From the NCBI GenBank assembly GCA_018242685.1, contig JAFEBM010000010.1:62001-126000 (forward strand): 64,000 nt of DNA, given 5' to 3'. A program made the translations under genes and the position numbers. How positions within the stretch are numbered: position 1 is the stretch's first letter; each line of letters begins with the position of its first letter. Below the pieces are notes generated by a model. That model searched no databases and had not been told where the DNA came from. It was given only the letters and a program-made list of their open reading frames with translations. The DNA is from Nitrospira sp. (GTDB lineage: Bacteria > Nitrospirota > Nitrospiria > Nitrospirales > Nitrospiraceae). Below, piece by piece: positions 9,329 through 18,126 of the stretch.

Positions 9329-10597
9329 ATGCACGATCAGGAGAAAGCACCGGCAGAAGAAGGCCGCCGGCCCGATGTCGAGGGCGAATCCCTTCTGAAT
9401 CGCCGGAGCCTTCTGGCTGGAACGGCCGGCTTGGTGGGCGCGATGCTCATGGGAGCGGTGACACCATCAGCGGAAGCGGCAACGGAGAATTTACCCGAAG
9501 ATCCCACGCGGGTGCCCGGTACGACACCGAGTGCCTATGGACAGCGATCGACCTTCGAAAAATCCGTCCGCATCCCCCGTTCCTGGTGGTCGTCGCTGAC
9601 CCCCCTGCAAGACTCGCACGGGATCCTGACTCCTTCCGCCTTACACTTCGAACGGCATCACAACGGCGTGCCGACTATTCAACCGGCACAACACCGCCTC
9701 CTCATTCACGGCATGGTGGAGCAGCCCTGGACATTCACCCTCGATGATTTGAAGCGATTTCCTTCCGTCTCGCGGCTGACCTTCATCGAATGTTCAGGCA
9801 ATTCGGCACCCGAATGGCACAAACCAGCCGGGCAGACCGCGCAGCAAACCCACGGCCTGACGAGCACGAGTGAATGGACCGGCGTGGCCTTGAAGACCGT
9901 CCTGCGAGAAGTCGGAGTGCATCCCGACGCATCCTGGATGTTGGCCGAAGGCAGCGATGCGGCGGCCATGACGCGCAGCCTTCCGCTGGCGCCCATCCTG
10001 GAGGAGGCAATGCTTTGCTATGCCCAAAACGGCGAACCGCTCCGCCCGGAACAGGGCTATCCGCTCCGCCTGCTCATCCCCGGCTGGGAAGGCAACACCT
10101 GCATCAAATGGCTGCGGCGGCTGAAGCTCGGCAGAGCGCCCTTCATGACTCGCGAAGAAACGTCGCAATACACGGATCTGATGCCGGACGGCACGGCCCG
10201 CCAATTCACCATGGTCATGGACGCCAAATCCGTCATTACGTCTCCGTCGGGCGGACAACGAATCCAGCCTGGATTTCAGGAGATCCGCGGGTTGGCATGG
10301 AGCGGGAGAGGTCGCATCACGCTGGTTGAAGTGAGCACGGACGGAGGCCGATCCTGGCAGCAGACGGCCTTACAAGAGCCGATCCTGCCGAAGTGCCATA
10401 CCAGGTTTCACTTTCCTTGGCAGTGGAATGGAGAAGACGTGACTCTGCAGAGCCGTTGCCTGGACGACATAGGGTACCGGCAACCGGATCGTGCAACCTT
10501 GGTGGCAGTGCGTGGAGTGAACTCCGTCTACCACTACAATGCAATCCAGAGTTGGCACATTGCCGCAGATGGGAAGGTGAGCAATGTCCATGCGTAA
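9329..10597 (+). CDS. soxC: Sulfite dehydrogenase molybdopterin subunit (SoxC/SorA type)
   Basis: A 422-residue sulfite oxidase-family enzyme. The N-terminus carries a twin-arginine signal (NRRSLLAGTAGLVG), so the folded Mo enzyme is exported. The Mo-ligating Cys is in FIECSGNSAPEW, and the dimerisation domain starts near SVITSPSGG with the usual STDGGRSWQ motif. It would oxidise sulfite (or a sulfane group, as SoxC does) and pass electrons to the cytochrome encoded immediately downstream, which overlaps it by 14 bp. SoxC and SorA are hard to separate by eye; the absence of soxXYZAB nearby favours a stand-alone sulfite:cytochrome c oxidoreductase. A GAGGAA site precedes the ATG. Confidence 0.87.
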   Translation: MHDQEKAPAEEGRRPDVEGESLLNRRSLLAGTAGLVGAMLMGAVTPSAEAATENLPEDPTRVPGTTPSAYGQRSTFEKSVRIPRSWWSSLTPLQDSHGILTPSALHFERHHNGVPTIQPAQHRLLIHGMVEQPWTFTLDDLKRFPSVSRLTFIECSGNSAPEWHKPAGQTAQQTHGLTSTSEWTGVALKTVLREVGVHPDASWMLAEGSDAAAMTRSLPLAPILEEAMLCYAQNGEPLRPEQGYPLRLLIPGWEGNTCIKWLRRLKLGRAPFMTREETSQYTDLMPDGTARQFTMVMDAKSVITSPSGGQRIQPGFQEIRGLAWSGRGRITLVEVSTDGGRSWQQTALQEPILPKCHTRFHFPWQWNGEDVTLQSRCLDDIGYRQPDRATLVAVRGVNSVYHYNAIQSWHIAADGKVSNVHA

Positions 10598-11150
10598 TAT
10601 CCTTACAGTAGGGCTCACCACCATCCTGAGCGCAGGAATCTTGTGGGCCGCCGATGCGAACGACCGACAGGAACGGACGCACGGCTATGGATTGGGACGG
10701 CCCGCCACAGACCAGGAAATTCGGGCATGGAACATCGATGTGGCACCGACCGGCGAAGGATTACCTGCCGGCCAAGGGACCGCCAAACAAGGAGCGCCTC
10801 TCTTTGCCGCACGTTGCGCGGCTTGTCATGGACAGACTGGGCAGGAAGGTCCGATGGACCGCTTGGTCGGCGGCGTCGGCACATTGGCGAGTCAACACCC
10901 GATCAAGACCATCGGCAGTTACTGGCCCTATGCGACGACCTTGTATGATTACGTGCATCGCGCCATGCCGTTTCCCGCTCCACAAAGCCTCTCGCCGGAC
11001 GAAGTCTATTCGGTCGTGGCTTGGTTGCTTTACCGGAACGGCATTATTGCCGAGGATGTCGTAGTCGATGCTCAATCGTTGCCCGGCATCTCCATGCCGA
11101 ACCGCCAGGGTTTCATCCCGGATCCTCGGCCTGACGTACCCAAACCCTGA
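10584..11150 (+). CDS. Cytochrome c subunit of the sulfite dehydrogenase (SoxD/SorB type)
   Basis: A 188-residue secreted monoheme cytochrome c. It has a signal peptide (MSMRNILTVGLTTILSAGILWA), a heme-binding CAACHG at about residue 79, and a distal Met candidate in HRAMPFPAPQSLSPDEVYSVVAWLL, the C-terminal helix typical of this class. The extended tail (FIPDPRPDVPKP) resembles SoxD-like cytochromes. It starts inside the last codons of the Mo-subunit gene, indicating coupled translation. It probably passes electrons from sulfite oxidation to the periplasmic cytochrome pool. Confidence 0.85.
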   Translation: MSMRNILTVGLTTILSAGILWAADANDRQERTHGYGLGRPATDQEIRAWNIDVAPTGEGLPAGQGTAKQGAPLFAARCAACHGQTGQEGPMDRLVGGVGTLASQHPIKTIGSYWPYATTLYDYVHRAMPFPAPQSLSPDEVYSVVAWLLYRNGIIAEDVVVDAQSLPGISMPNRQGFIPDPRPDVPKP

Positions 11151-11165
11151 CGCATGGATCGGACG

Positions 11166-14100
11166 TTACTCGGAAGCAGAACTCGACATCGTAGAACGGA
11201 GCTGCACATGTCGCCACATAGAATAGAAAACGGGAATGACAATCAACGTGAGCACCGTTGAACTCACCATTCCACCGATCATCGGCGCGGCGATCCGCTT
11301 CATCACGTCGGCCCCGGTGCCGGTCGTCCACATGATGGGAAGGAGGCCTCCCATGATCGCCGCCACCGTCATCATCTTGGGGCGTACTCGTTGAACGGCT
11401 CCCTCCATGATGGCATCGCGCAAATCCTGCGCCGTGGCCATGCGACCTTCGCGCACCAGCCGCTCATACGCTTCGTCGAGATAGACGAGCATGACTACTC
11501 CGGTCTCCGCCGCCACACCGGCCAACGCAATGATCCCCACCCACACAGCCACGCTGAGGTGGTAGCCCAGATAATGGAGAGACCAGATGGCTCCGATCAC
11601 GGCGAAAGGGACGGACAAGAGCACGATCAGCGATTTCGCGAGCGATCGTAAATTGAGACACAGGAGCAGCAGAATCACGGCGAGAGTCACAGGGACCACC
11701 AGCTTCAACCGTTCTTCCGCCCGCACCAGATGTTCGTATTGACCGGTCCATATCAGCCGGTAGCCGGAAGGTACCGTCACTCGGTCTCGCACCGCGCGTT
11801 GCGCGTCCAGGACATAGCCACGCAAGTCGCGGCCAGCGACCGACACCGACACCAGACCGGCCAGCGCCCCCGCTTCATCCGCGATCGACGGCGGCCCCTG
11901 CGTGATCACCATCTCCGCGATTTGTCCGAGAGGGATCTGCGCGCCGGTCGGTGTAGGGATCAGCACTCGTTTGAGCCGGTCCGGATCGTCACGTAACTCG
12001 CGCTTGTAACGAACGTTGACCGGATACCGTTCCCGTCCCTCGACCGTGGTGGTCACGGTCTCTCCTCCAATAGCCGAAATGATCACCGTTTGCACATCGC
12101 CCACCGTCAGACCATAACGGGCCGCTTCGCGCCGGTTCACGATTACATCCAGGTAATAGCCCTCATTGAGCCGTTCGGCGAAGGCGCTTTTTGTGCCGGG
12201 CACGGTCGCCAATGCCTGCTCGATTTCTAGGCCGATTCGCTCGATCGTCTTTAAATCCGGCCCCAGCACCTTAACCCCGACCGGGCTCCGGACACCGGTC
12301 GTGACCATCTCCGTGCGTGTCTGGATCGGCATCCACCAGATGTTCGGAAATCCAGGGATGCGCAGTTTGGCGTCCATCTCATCGAGCAACCGGTCCCAGG
12401 TCATGCCTGGCCGCCATTGCGCTTCCGGTTTGAGCGTCACGGTGATCTCCGCCATTCCAGCGAAGGCGGGATCGGTGGCGGTCGGAGCCTTTCCCATTTT
12501 GCCGAACACCCGTTCCACTTCCGGGAAGGTCGTGAGCAACTGATCCTGGACCTGTAAGATCTTCGTTGCTTCAGGAATCGAAAGACCGGGCACGGTGGTC
12601 GGCATGTAAAGAATGGTGCCCTCGTTCAACGGCGGCATAAATTCCGCGCCGAGTCGGGAAAACACCGGCGCTGTAATGGCTACTGCTGCAACCGCCACGC
12701 CCACGGTCAGCCATCGGACTCGCAGCGCGCCGGAGAGGATGGGGCGATAGATGGCAATGAGCCACCGGTTCAGCGGATTCTTGGCTTCAGAACGAATCTT
12801 CCCACGAATCAACAACACCATCAGCACGGGCGCCAATGTCACCGAGAGCGCAGCGGCAAAGAGCATCGAAAAGGTCTTGGTATAGGCCAGGGGCGCGAAC
12901 AGTCGCCCTTCCTGTGATTCGAACGCAAAGATCGGCAGAAATGACACGGCGATGACGAGGAGTGAAAAGAACAGGGGCCGCCCAACTTCTTTCGCGGCGG
13001 CAATGATGATTTCAACCCGGTTGCTTTCACACCCGTCCACCCCTGGCGTCGTCACACCCTCCCGCCCTGAGCCTGCAAGAGCAGGCTCCTTTCCCATAGG
13101 ACGCGCCTCTTTCCCGGCTGGAGATTGCTCCAACCGTTTATGGGCATTCTCGACCATCACAATAGCGGCATCGACCATGGCTCCGATCGCAATGGCGATC
13201 CCGCCCAGCGACATGATGTTGGACGTAATCTTCAAGTAGGCCATCGGGATAAAAGCCAGCAACACCGCAACCGGCAAAATGAGGATGGCGACCAGAGCGC
13301 TTCGGAAATGGAATAAGAACAGCACCGCGATTAGGCTGACGATCACACTTTCTTCAAGCAGTTTTTCGCGGAGAACGGCAATCGCGCGATGAATGAGATC
13401 GGACCGATCGTAAGTGGGGACAACGCGCACGCCTCCTGGCAAAGCCGGGACGATTTCTTGCAGCCTTGCCTTGACGCGCTGGATCACGGCGAGCGCGTTC
13501 TCTCCGGCCCGCATGATCACGATTCCGCCGACGGTCTGACCCTTGCCATCCAATTCGGCGATGCCTCGACGCTGATCCGGCCCGAGTTGGACATGCCCGA
13601 TGTCTCGCACGAGAATCGGCGTACCTCTTCCATCCGTGCCGACCGGAATCAGCTCGATCTCGCCAACCGACCGCAGATAGCCTCGCCCTCGGATCACGTA
13701 TTCGGTGCCGGCCATCTCCAAAACCCGGCCACTCACTTCCGCGTTGCTGTTGCGGACGGCTTTGATCACCCTCTGAATCGGCAGCCGGTAAGCGGCTAAC
13801 GTGTTGGGATCCACTTCGATTTGGTATTGTTTGACGAATCCACCGATCGCCGACACCTCTGCCACACCAGGCACACTCTCAAGTTGGTAACGCAAGTACC
13901 AGTCCTGAAGGCTGCGGAGCTGCGCCAGATCGTGCGTCCCGGACTCGTCTATCAAGGCATATTGATAGACCCACCCGACACCGGTCGCATCCGGCCCCAA
14001 CGTCGGCGTCACGCCTGGCGGCAACTTGCCGGTGAGCTTCTGGAGATATTCGAGGACACGACTTCTTGCCCAGTAAAGGTCGGTCCGGTCTTCGAAAATC

Positions 14101-14384
14101 ACATAGACGTAGGAGACGCCGTATTCCGAGACACCTCGGACTCGTTTGACTTTAGGTCCAGCGAGCAAAGAGGTCACAACTGGGTAGGTAATCTGATCTT
14201 CAATGAGCGTTGGGCTGCGCCCTTGCCATTCGGTGTAGACAATCACCTGAACGTCCGAAAGGTCCGGAATGGCATCCAGCGGAACATCAAACACGGCCCA
14301 AAGTCCCCAGCCTCCCAGCAGTAAGACACAGAGGATGACGAGGACCGGATTGCGGGCACTCCCTTCGATGAGTCGAGCGATCAT
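11166..14384 (-). CDS. cusA: Cu(I)/Ag(I) efflux RND pump CusA
   Basis: A 1072-residue HME-RND pump. TM4 carries GGIAIAIGAMVDAAIVMVENAHKRLE, very close to the CusA signature and unlike the first pump in this window. The N-terminal DVPLDAIPDLSDVQVIVYTEWQG and the docking domain SPVGVKVLGPDLKTIERIG are also CusA-like. A hydrophilic insert of roughly 25 residues after HKRLEQSP (Gly/Lys/Glu/Pro-rich) makes it slightly longer than the E. coli protein. It follows the adaptor by 6 bp, with a GGAGGG site that overlaps the adaptor stop. It exports Cu(I)/Ag(I) from periplasm or cytoplasm through CusB and an outer channel; the metal is assigned by family signature. Confidence 0.93.
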   Translation of the reverse strand: MIARLIEGSARNPVLVILCVLLLGGWGLWAVFDVPLDAIPDLSDVQVIVYTEWQGRSPTLIEDQITYPVVTSLLAGPKVKRVRGVSEYGVSYVYVIFEDRTDLYWARSRVLEYLQKLTGKLPPGVTPTLGPDATGVGWVYQYALIDESGTHDLAQLRSLQDWYLRYQLESVPGVAEVSAIGGFVKQYQIEVDPNTLAAYRLPIQRVIKAVRNSNAEVSGRVLEMAGTEYVIRGRGYLRSVGEIELIPVGTDGRGTPILVRDIGHVQLGPDQRRGIAELDGKGQTVGGIVIMRAGENALAVIQRVKARLQEIVPALPGGVRVVPTYDRSDLIHRAIAVLREKLLEESVIVSLIAVLFLFHFRSALVAILILPVAVLLAFIPMAYLKITSNIMSLGGIAIAIGAMVDAAIVMVENAHKRLEQSPAGKEARPMGKEPALAGSGREGVTTPGVDGCESNRVEIIIAAAKEVGRPLFFSLLVIAVSFLPIFAFESQEGRLFAPLAYTKTFSMLFAAALSVTLAPVLMVLLIRGKIRSEAKNPLNRWLIAIYRPILSGALRVRWLTVGVAVAAVAITAPVFSRLGAEFMPPLNEGTILYMPTTVPGLSIPEATKILQVQDQLLTTFPEVERVFGKMGKAPTATDPAFAGMAEITVTLKPEAQWRPGMTWDRLLDEMDAKLRIPGFPNIWWMPIQTRTEMVTTGVRSPVGVKVLGPDLKTIERIGLEIEQALATVPGTKSAFAERLNEGYYLDVIVNRREAARYGLTVGDVQTVIISAIGGETVTTTVEGRERYPVNVRYKRELRDDPDRLKRVLIPTPTGAQIPLGQIAEMVITQGPPSIADEAGALAGLVSVSVAGRDLRGYVLDAQRAVRDRVTVPSGYRLIWTGQYEHLVRAEERLKLVVPVTLAVILLLLCLNLRSLAKSLIVLLSVPFAVIGAIWSLHYLGYHLSVAVWVGIIALAGVAAETGVVMLVYLDEAYERLVREGRMATAQDLRDAIMEGAVQRVRPKMMTVAAIMGGLLPIMWTTGTGADVMKRIAAPMIGGMVSSTVLTLIVIPVFYSMWRHVQLRSTMSSSASE

Positions 14385-14390
14385 GATGAG

Positions 14391-16199
14391 CTACATCCCT
14401 CCTCCTGCAACCTGGAATTGAAACTTTTCAATAACCGGTGGTTGGCCTGGGATAGTCACGTTGGCAGTTACGACCCAAGTACCGCCCATACCGAACATCG
14501 CCTTACCTTCGTAGGGCCCGTCTTTGCTGTGCGAACCTGTAGCCTTCGAATCAGTCATGCCCGGCATCGGCATGGTATAGACGAACAGGACTTTCGCATT
14601 GGCCACTGGCTTGCCGCTCTGATTCGTCACCCTGAGCTTGAGCAGAACTTCACCTGCCTTAGGCGTTTCGGGAAGAGTCGTGAAGGTCAAGATGTGTCCG
14701 GCTACCTTGCGGGTTTCAGAGATGGCTTTAGCTGAACCAGGCTCCATACCCGGCATGCCGCTCATCTCCTTCACGCCTTGCATTTCTTCCATGCCCTTCA
14801 TACCTTCCATGCCGGACATGCTGCCCATCTCACCCGCCCGCCCTGGCGGCGCCGAGACGCCGCCTTCTCCCATGGCCATCTTGGCTTCATAGGCGCCGCG
14901 CATTTGCCAGTCGCCCATACCGATCCGGCCCATCATCCCCTGCATGCTCGAGGCTGATGCTAATTTGCTCTCTGCATCCAACAAGAAATTGGCCGAGGTG
15001 ACGATCCGATCTCCTTCTTTGAGTCCCTCCATCACCTCCACTACATCTTGACTCCGGCGCCCCAACTTGACTGAAGCCGGCTCATAGCGGCCTTGCCCGC
15101 GATCCATGAATACGAGTTGGCGAAGCCCCGTGTCCAACACAGCTTCTTTTGGCACCACTAAGGCCCTGACCGCTTTCGTCCGCAAAATCACGTTCCCGTA
15201 CATGCCCGGCTTCAATTTCAGTTCGGGATTCAGCAATTCGAGACGTACCCTTACAGTGCGGGCTTCGGTATTCAGCGTTGGATAGACATAAGCCACCTTG
15301 CCGGGGAACGTTTCTCCCGGATAGGCGGCAAACGTGATCAGGGCCGGTTGACCGACTTTCGTGGCCGCCACTTCTGACTCATAAATATCGACGGAGATCC
15401 AGACCATGGAGAGATCCGCGATCTCGTACAACATCGTGCCAGGCTCCACATATTTCCCCGGCAAAGCCTCACGTTTCATCACGATACCGGAGGACGGCGC
15501 GTAGACCGTAAGCACCGGGTCGGCCTGGCCTCGACGCTCAAGAGCCTCGATCTGTGAATCGGTCACATCCCAGAGCCGCAAGCGCTCCCGCGCACTCGCC
15601 ACAAGCGCATCGGCATTGGTTTTCACTTCGTCGAGCGGGCTCGCGGCCAGTTGTTCACGCATTTTCAGAGCGAGGAGATACTCGTCTTGCGTGGCCAAGA
15701 GATCCGGCGAGTAGATAGTGAAGAGCGGCTCACCTTTGCGAACCGGTCGACCGATCGAATTGACGAAGACCTTCCGAACCCACCCGGAGATTTTCAGCGT
15801 GACTTGCGTGAAACTCCGTTCGTCATAACCGACCGTACCGACCGTACGAATCTCTTCATCCAGCGTTGCGAGAGCAACCGGGGCGCTGCGGACGCCGATC
15901 AACTGTCTCGCCACAGCCGGAACCACCACAGCCTCGGATGAAGCGTCCGACATGCCCGGCATTGGTTCCATGTCTCTCATGGATTTCGCGCCTTCCATCG
16001 GCATCCCTTCCATGTCGCCCATGCTCGCCATCCCTTCCATACCTTTCATCTCATGGCCCTTCACCCCCTCACTGCTCTTCGTCACCGACATGTCGCTCAT
16101 CCCTCGATGGGCGGCGAAGAACCCGGCGATGACTCCGACGAACAGACCGGCCGCTGCGACACCGACAACAAGACCTTTTCTACGCAGGTCCTGACTCAT
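14391..16199 (-). CDS. cusB: CusB-type periplasmic adaptor with Met-rich tracts and a C-terminal FixH/YtkA-like domain
   Basis: A 602-residue membrane-anchored adaptor (N-terminal TM, VVGVAAAGLFVGVIAGFFA). Residues of about 34-83 form a Met-rich tract (repeats such as MKGMEGM and MEGMPMEG). Lipoyl, coiled-coil and beta-barrel domains follow (SGWVRKVFV, YSPDLLATQDEYLLAL, YEIADLSMVWI). A second Met-rich tract (GSMSGMEGMKGMEEM) is followed by an about 100-residue Ig-like domain (VLLKLRVTNQSGKPVANAKV) of the YtkA/FixH sort. The start is placed at 16199 because GGAGG lies 7 bases upstream and just after the channel-gene stop. Free Met tracts are known Cu(I)/Ag(I) ligands; in other Cus systems the small chaperone CusF supplies this role, and none is seen here. 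Confidence 0.88.
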   Translation of the reverse strand: MSQDLRRKGLVVGVAAAGLFVGVIAGFFAAHRGMSDMSVTKSSEGVKGHEMKGMEGMASMGDMEGMPMEGAKSMRDMEPMPGMSDASSEAVVVPAVARQLIGVRSAPVALATLDEEIRTVGTVGYDERSFTQVTLKISGWVRKVFVNSIGRPVRKGEPLFTIYSPDLLATQDEYLLALKMREQLAASPLDEVKTNADALVASARERLRLWDVTDSQIEALERRGQADPVLTVYAPSSGIVMKREALPGKYVEPGTMLYEIADLSMVWISVDIYESEVAATKVGQPALITFAAYPGETFPGKVAYVYPTLNTEARTVRVRLELLNPELKLKPGMYGNVILRTKAVRALVVPKEAVLDTGLRQLVFMDRGQGRYEPASVKLGRRSQDVVEVMEGLKEGDRIVTSANFLLDAESKLASASSMQGMMGRIGMGDWQMRGAYEAKMAMGEGGVSAPPGRAGEMGSMSGMEGMKGMEEMQGVKEMSGMPGMEPGSAKAISETRKVAGHILTFTTLPETPKAGEVLLKLRVTNQSGKPVANAKVLFVYTMPMPGMTDSKATGSHSKDGPYEGKAMFGMGGTWVVTANVTIPGQPPVIEKFQFQVAGGGM

Positions 16200-16215
16200 G
16201 GCTATTCCTCCATTC

Positions 16216-17505
16216 TTAGCTGCTCCCATTCAGATCGGTTCCGATCACCTGTTCGAGTTCCGCGAGACGACGCTCCCGCTCGACCAGCGCTCGGTAGTAC
16301 TCCTGTTGATATCCTCGCCAGGCCCGCTGAGTATCGATAAGATCCAGGAACCCTCCCGTTCCCGCACGATATCCCGCTCGCGCTGCTTCAAGGTTCTGTA
16401 CGGCCTGAGGCAGGATCGTGGTGTGATACAACCTGGCCACCTGCTCGTTCGCCCGGACCTTGGCCAAGAGGTCGTTCACCTGAAAACGAGTCAGGTTTTC
16501 CAATGTGTGCTGTTGTGCCTGCGCGGCTGCGACCGACGCCGCGGCTTCTTGCACGCCGGCGTCATACTTCGGTTTGGTCCAGAACGCGAAGGGGATGGTC
16601 ATCGCCACGTAGGCGCCGAATCCATCGTTGGCCTGAAAGTTTTGGAAACGCTGAAACATCACGTTGAAGTCCGGATAGTACTGACGCTGGGCGAGCGCGC
16701 GTGACTGTTCACTCTGTCGGACCGCCAGTTCCGCCGCTTTCAACTCAGGTCTGGCATTCAGCGCAAGACTGTGCAGATCGTCGATGGTGGCGTCGATCGG
16801 CATCAGAGACGGCTCCTGAGGAATCCCGAAGGGTGATCGGGGGGCCCGATCAAGAATCGTATTCAACAGCGCTGCAGCGGTCTCTCGACTCTGCTCCAAA
16901 ACGGGAAGATGCTGGTGCAACACGGACAGCTCGACCTGGGCTTTGAGCACATCGGCCTGCGATCCTTTTCCAGTCCGGAACTTCGCGTTCGTAATCTCGA
17001 AGAACTGCCTGAGCAATTCGACCTGTTCATGATGAATTTGGATCGCCTTGTGCGCGAGAAACAGTTCGTAGTAGGCCTGCTTGAGACGGGCGACCAATTC
17101 TCGTTCCTTCGCGCGCAGCCCCTGCTCGGTTATCTCGGCCGACCGACTCGCGATTTCGCCTTTCAAGGCCAGCTTGCCCGGGAATGGGAGATTCTGTGAG
17201 AGACCGAAGATGCTATTCTGCGTCTGCGTGACATTGAAGGTCTGCGGGAAATTCCATAAGTTGACAGACAGAGTGGGGTCATCCAGCGACCGAGCCTGAG
17301 CAATCCGACTCGTGCTGGCCTCCCATTGCTTGCGCGCCGCTACAAGTTCTGGATTTTTGACCAAGGCTTCCTGGATCAAATCCGGCAACGCCAAAGACGA
17401 TTGTGCAGTCTGATCGGCGGCATGGACGACCCGGCGTCCATCCATCGCGAAGGTCACGCTCAGGACTGTTATCGCTAGCAGCCAAAATTGAATTGAACGA
17501 GTCAT
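16216..17505 (-). CDS. Outer-membrane efflux channel (CusC/TolC family)
   Basis: About 429 residues: signal peptide (SIQFWLLAITVLSVTFA), then two OEP repeats (SLALPDLIQEALVKNPELVAARKQW... and ELKAAELAVRQSEQS...), and the usual C-terminal GGFLDLIDTQRAWRGYQQEYYRA. The start is placed at 17505, where GAGGAGG precedes the ATG; the longer reading has no such site. It is the first transport gene of the cusCBA-type operon, 16 bp upstream of the adaptor start. It lacks the lipobox of E. coli CusC. Confidence 0.88.
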   Translation of the reverse strand: MTRSIQFWLLAITVLSVTFAMDGRRVVHAADQTAQSSLALPDLIQEALVKNPELVAARKQWEASTSRIAQARSLDDPTLSVNLWNFPQTFNVTQTQNSIFGLSQNLPFPGKLALKGEIASRSAEITEQGLRAKERELVARLKQAYYELFLAHKAIQIHHEQVELLRQFFEITNAKFRTGKGSQADVLKAQVELSVLHQHLPVLEQSRETAAALLNTILDRAPRSPFGIPQEPSLMPIDATIDDLHSLALNARPELKAAELAVRQSEQSRALAQRQYYPDFNVMFQRFQNFQANDGFGAYVAMTIPFAFWTKPKYDAGVQEAAASVAAAQAQQHTLENLTRFQVNDLLAKVRANEQVARLYHTTILPQAVQNLEAARAGYRAGTGGFLDLIDTQRAWRGYQQEYYRALVERERRLAELEQVIGTDLNGSS

Positions 17506-17653
17506 GGAAGGATCCTCCTCAAAGGCTTTCCTGCCCGCGACTGTCACGGATCTCGGACCGCGCCCTGCTACAGGAGAAGCGGCGGGATGAACCGAGATCC
17601 AGCGCCGGGCAGATCACACGATGCTGAAACGGTGTAAGGAAGAACCGGAGAGA

Positions 17654-18031
17654 TCAGATACGAAGCACTGTGCTGGAAAGAGACTGATGCGGAGGAGAAC
17701 TCGATTCGAGAGAGTGATATGGACTCGAAATTCGTACGAGCCTGCAACTCACGGATAAAAGCGCAGCCGGCGCCTGGGCTGCCGCTGGCCAGTGATGGTC
17801 CGTGTGCAACGAAGACGCCTGAGGGGAAGACTCAACGCCGAGAGTTTTGAAGGCATCGCACAACTGCCGGACGGGCTGCTCCACCGGGGTTGAACAGCCG
17901 TTTGCCATCGAGACATCATCGGTCCCCGACAGCGGCAGGAGACAAGCGTATGCATTGAAACTGAACGCCAGCAAGAGCACCACGATGGTCACGGCGAGAA
18001 ACGAGCCAGATTGATACGAACTTACTCGCAT
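17654..18031 (-). CDS. Small secreted Cys-containing protein upstream of the cus operon
   Basis: A 125-residue protein with a clear signal peptide (FLAVTIVVLLLAFSFNAYA) and a mature part with four Cys in separate contexts (ACLLP, NGCSTP, QLCDAF, VSCRL), a few His, and a Ser/Pro-rich end (SSSPPHQSLSS). It lies between the Cu-ATPase and the cusC-like gene on the same strand, where the first efflux operon has its His-rich small protein. A role in periplasmic copper binding is inferred from position only. It is a divergent relative, at best, of the R[AG]PP-tailed proteins in this window. Confidence 0.6.
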   Translation of the reverse strand: MRVSSYQSGSFLAVTIVVLLLAFSFNAYACLLPLSGTDDVSMANGCSTPVEQPVRQLCDAFKTLGVESSPQASSLHTDHHWPAAAQAPAALLSVSCRLVRISSPYHSLESSSPPHQSLSSTVLRI

Positions 18032-18126
18032 GGGGTAAGTCTATCCTTCAATCAACTTAACCGTCAACGGTATTTCTCATCCGTCAGTACTCGGTGGACG
18101 TTGTTCCGGAACAACCTCATGAGCCG

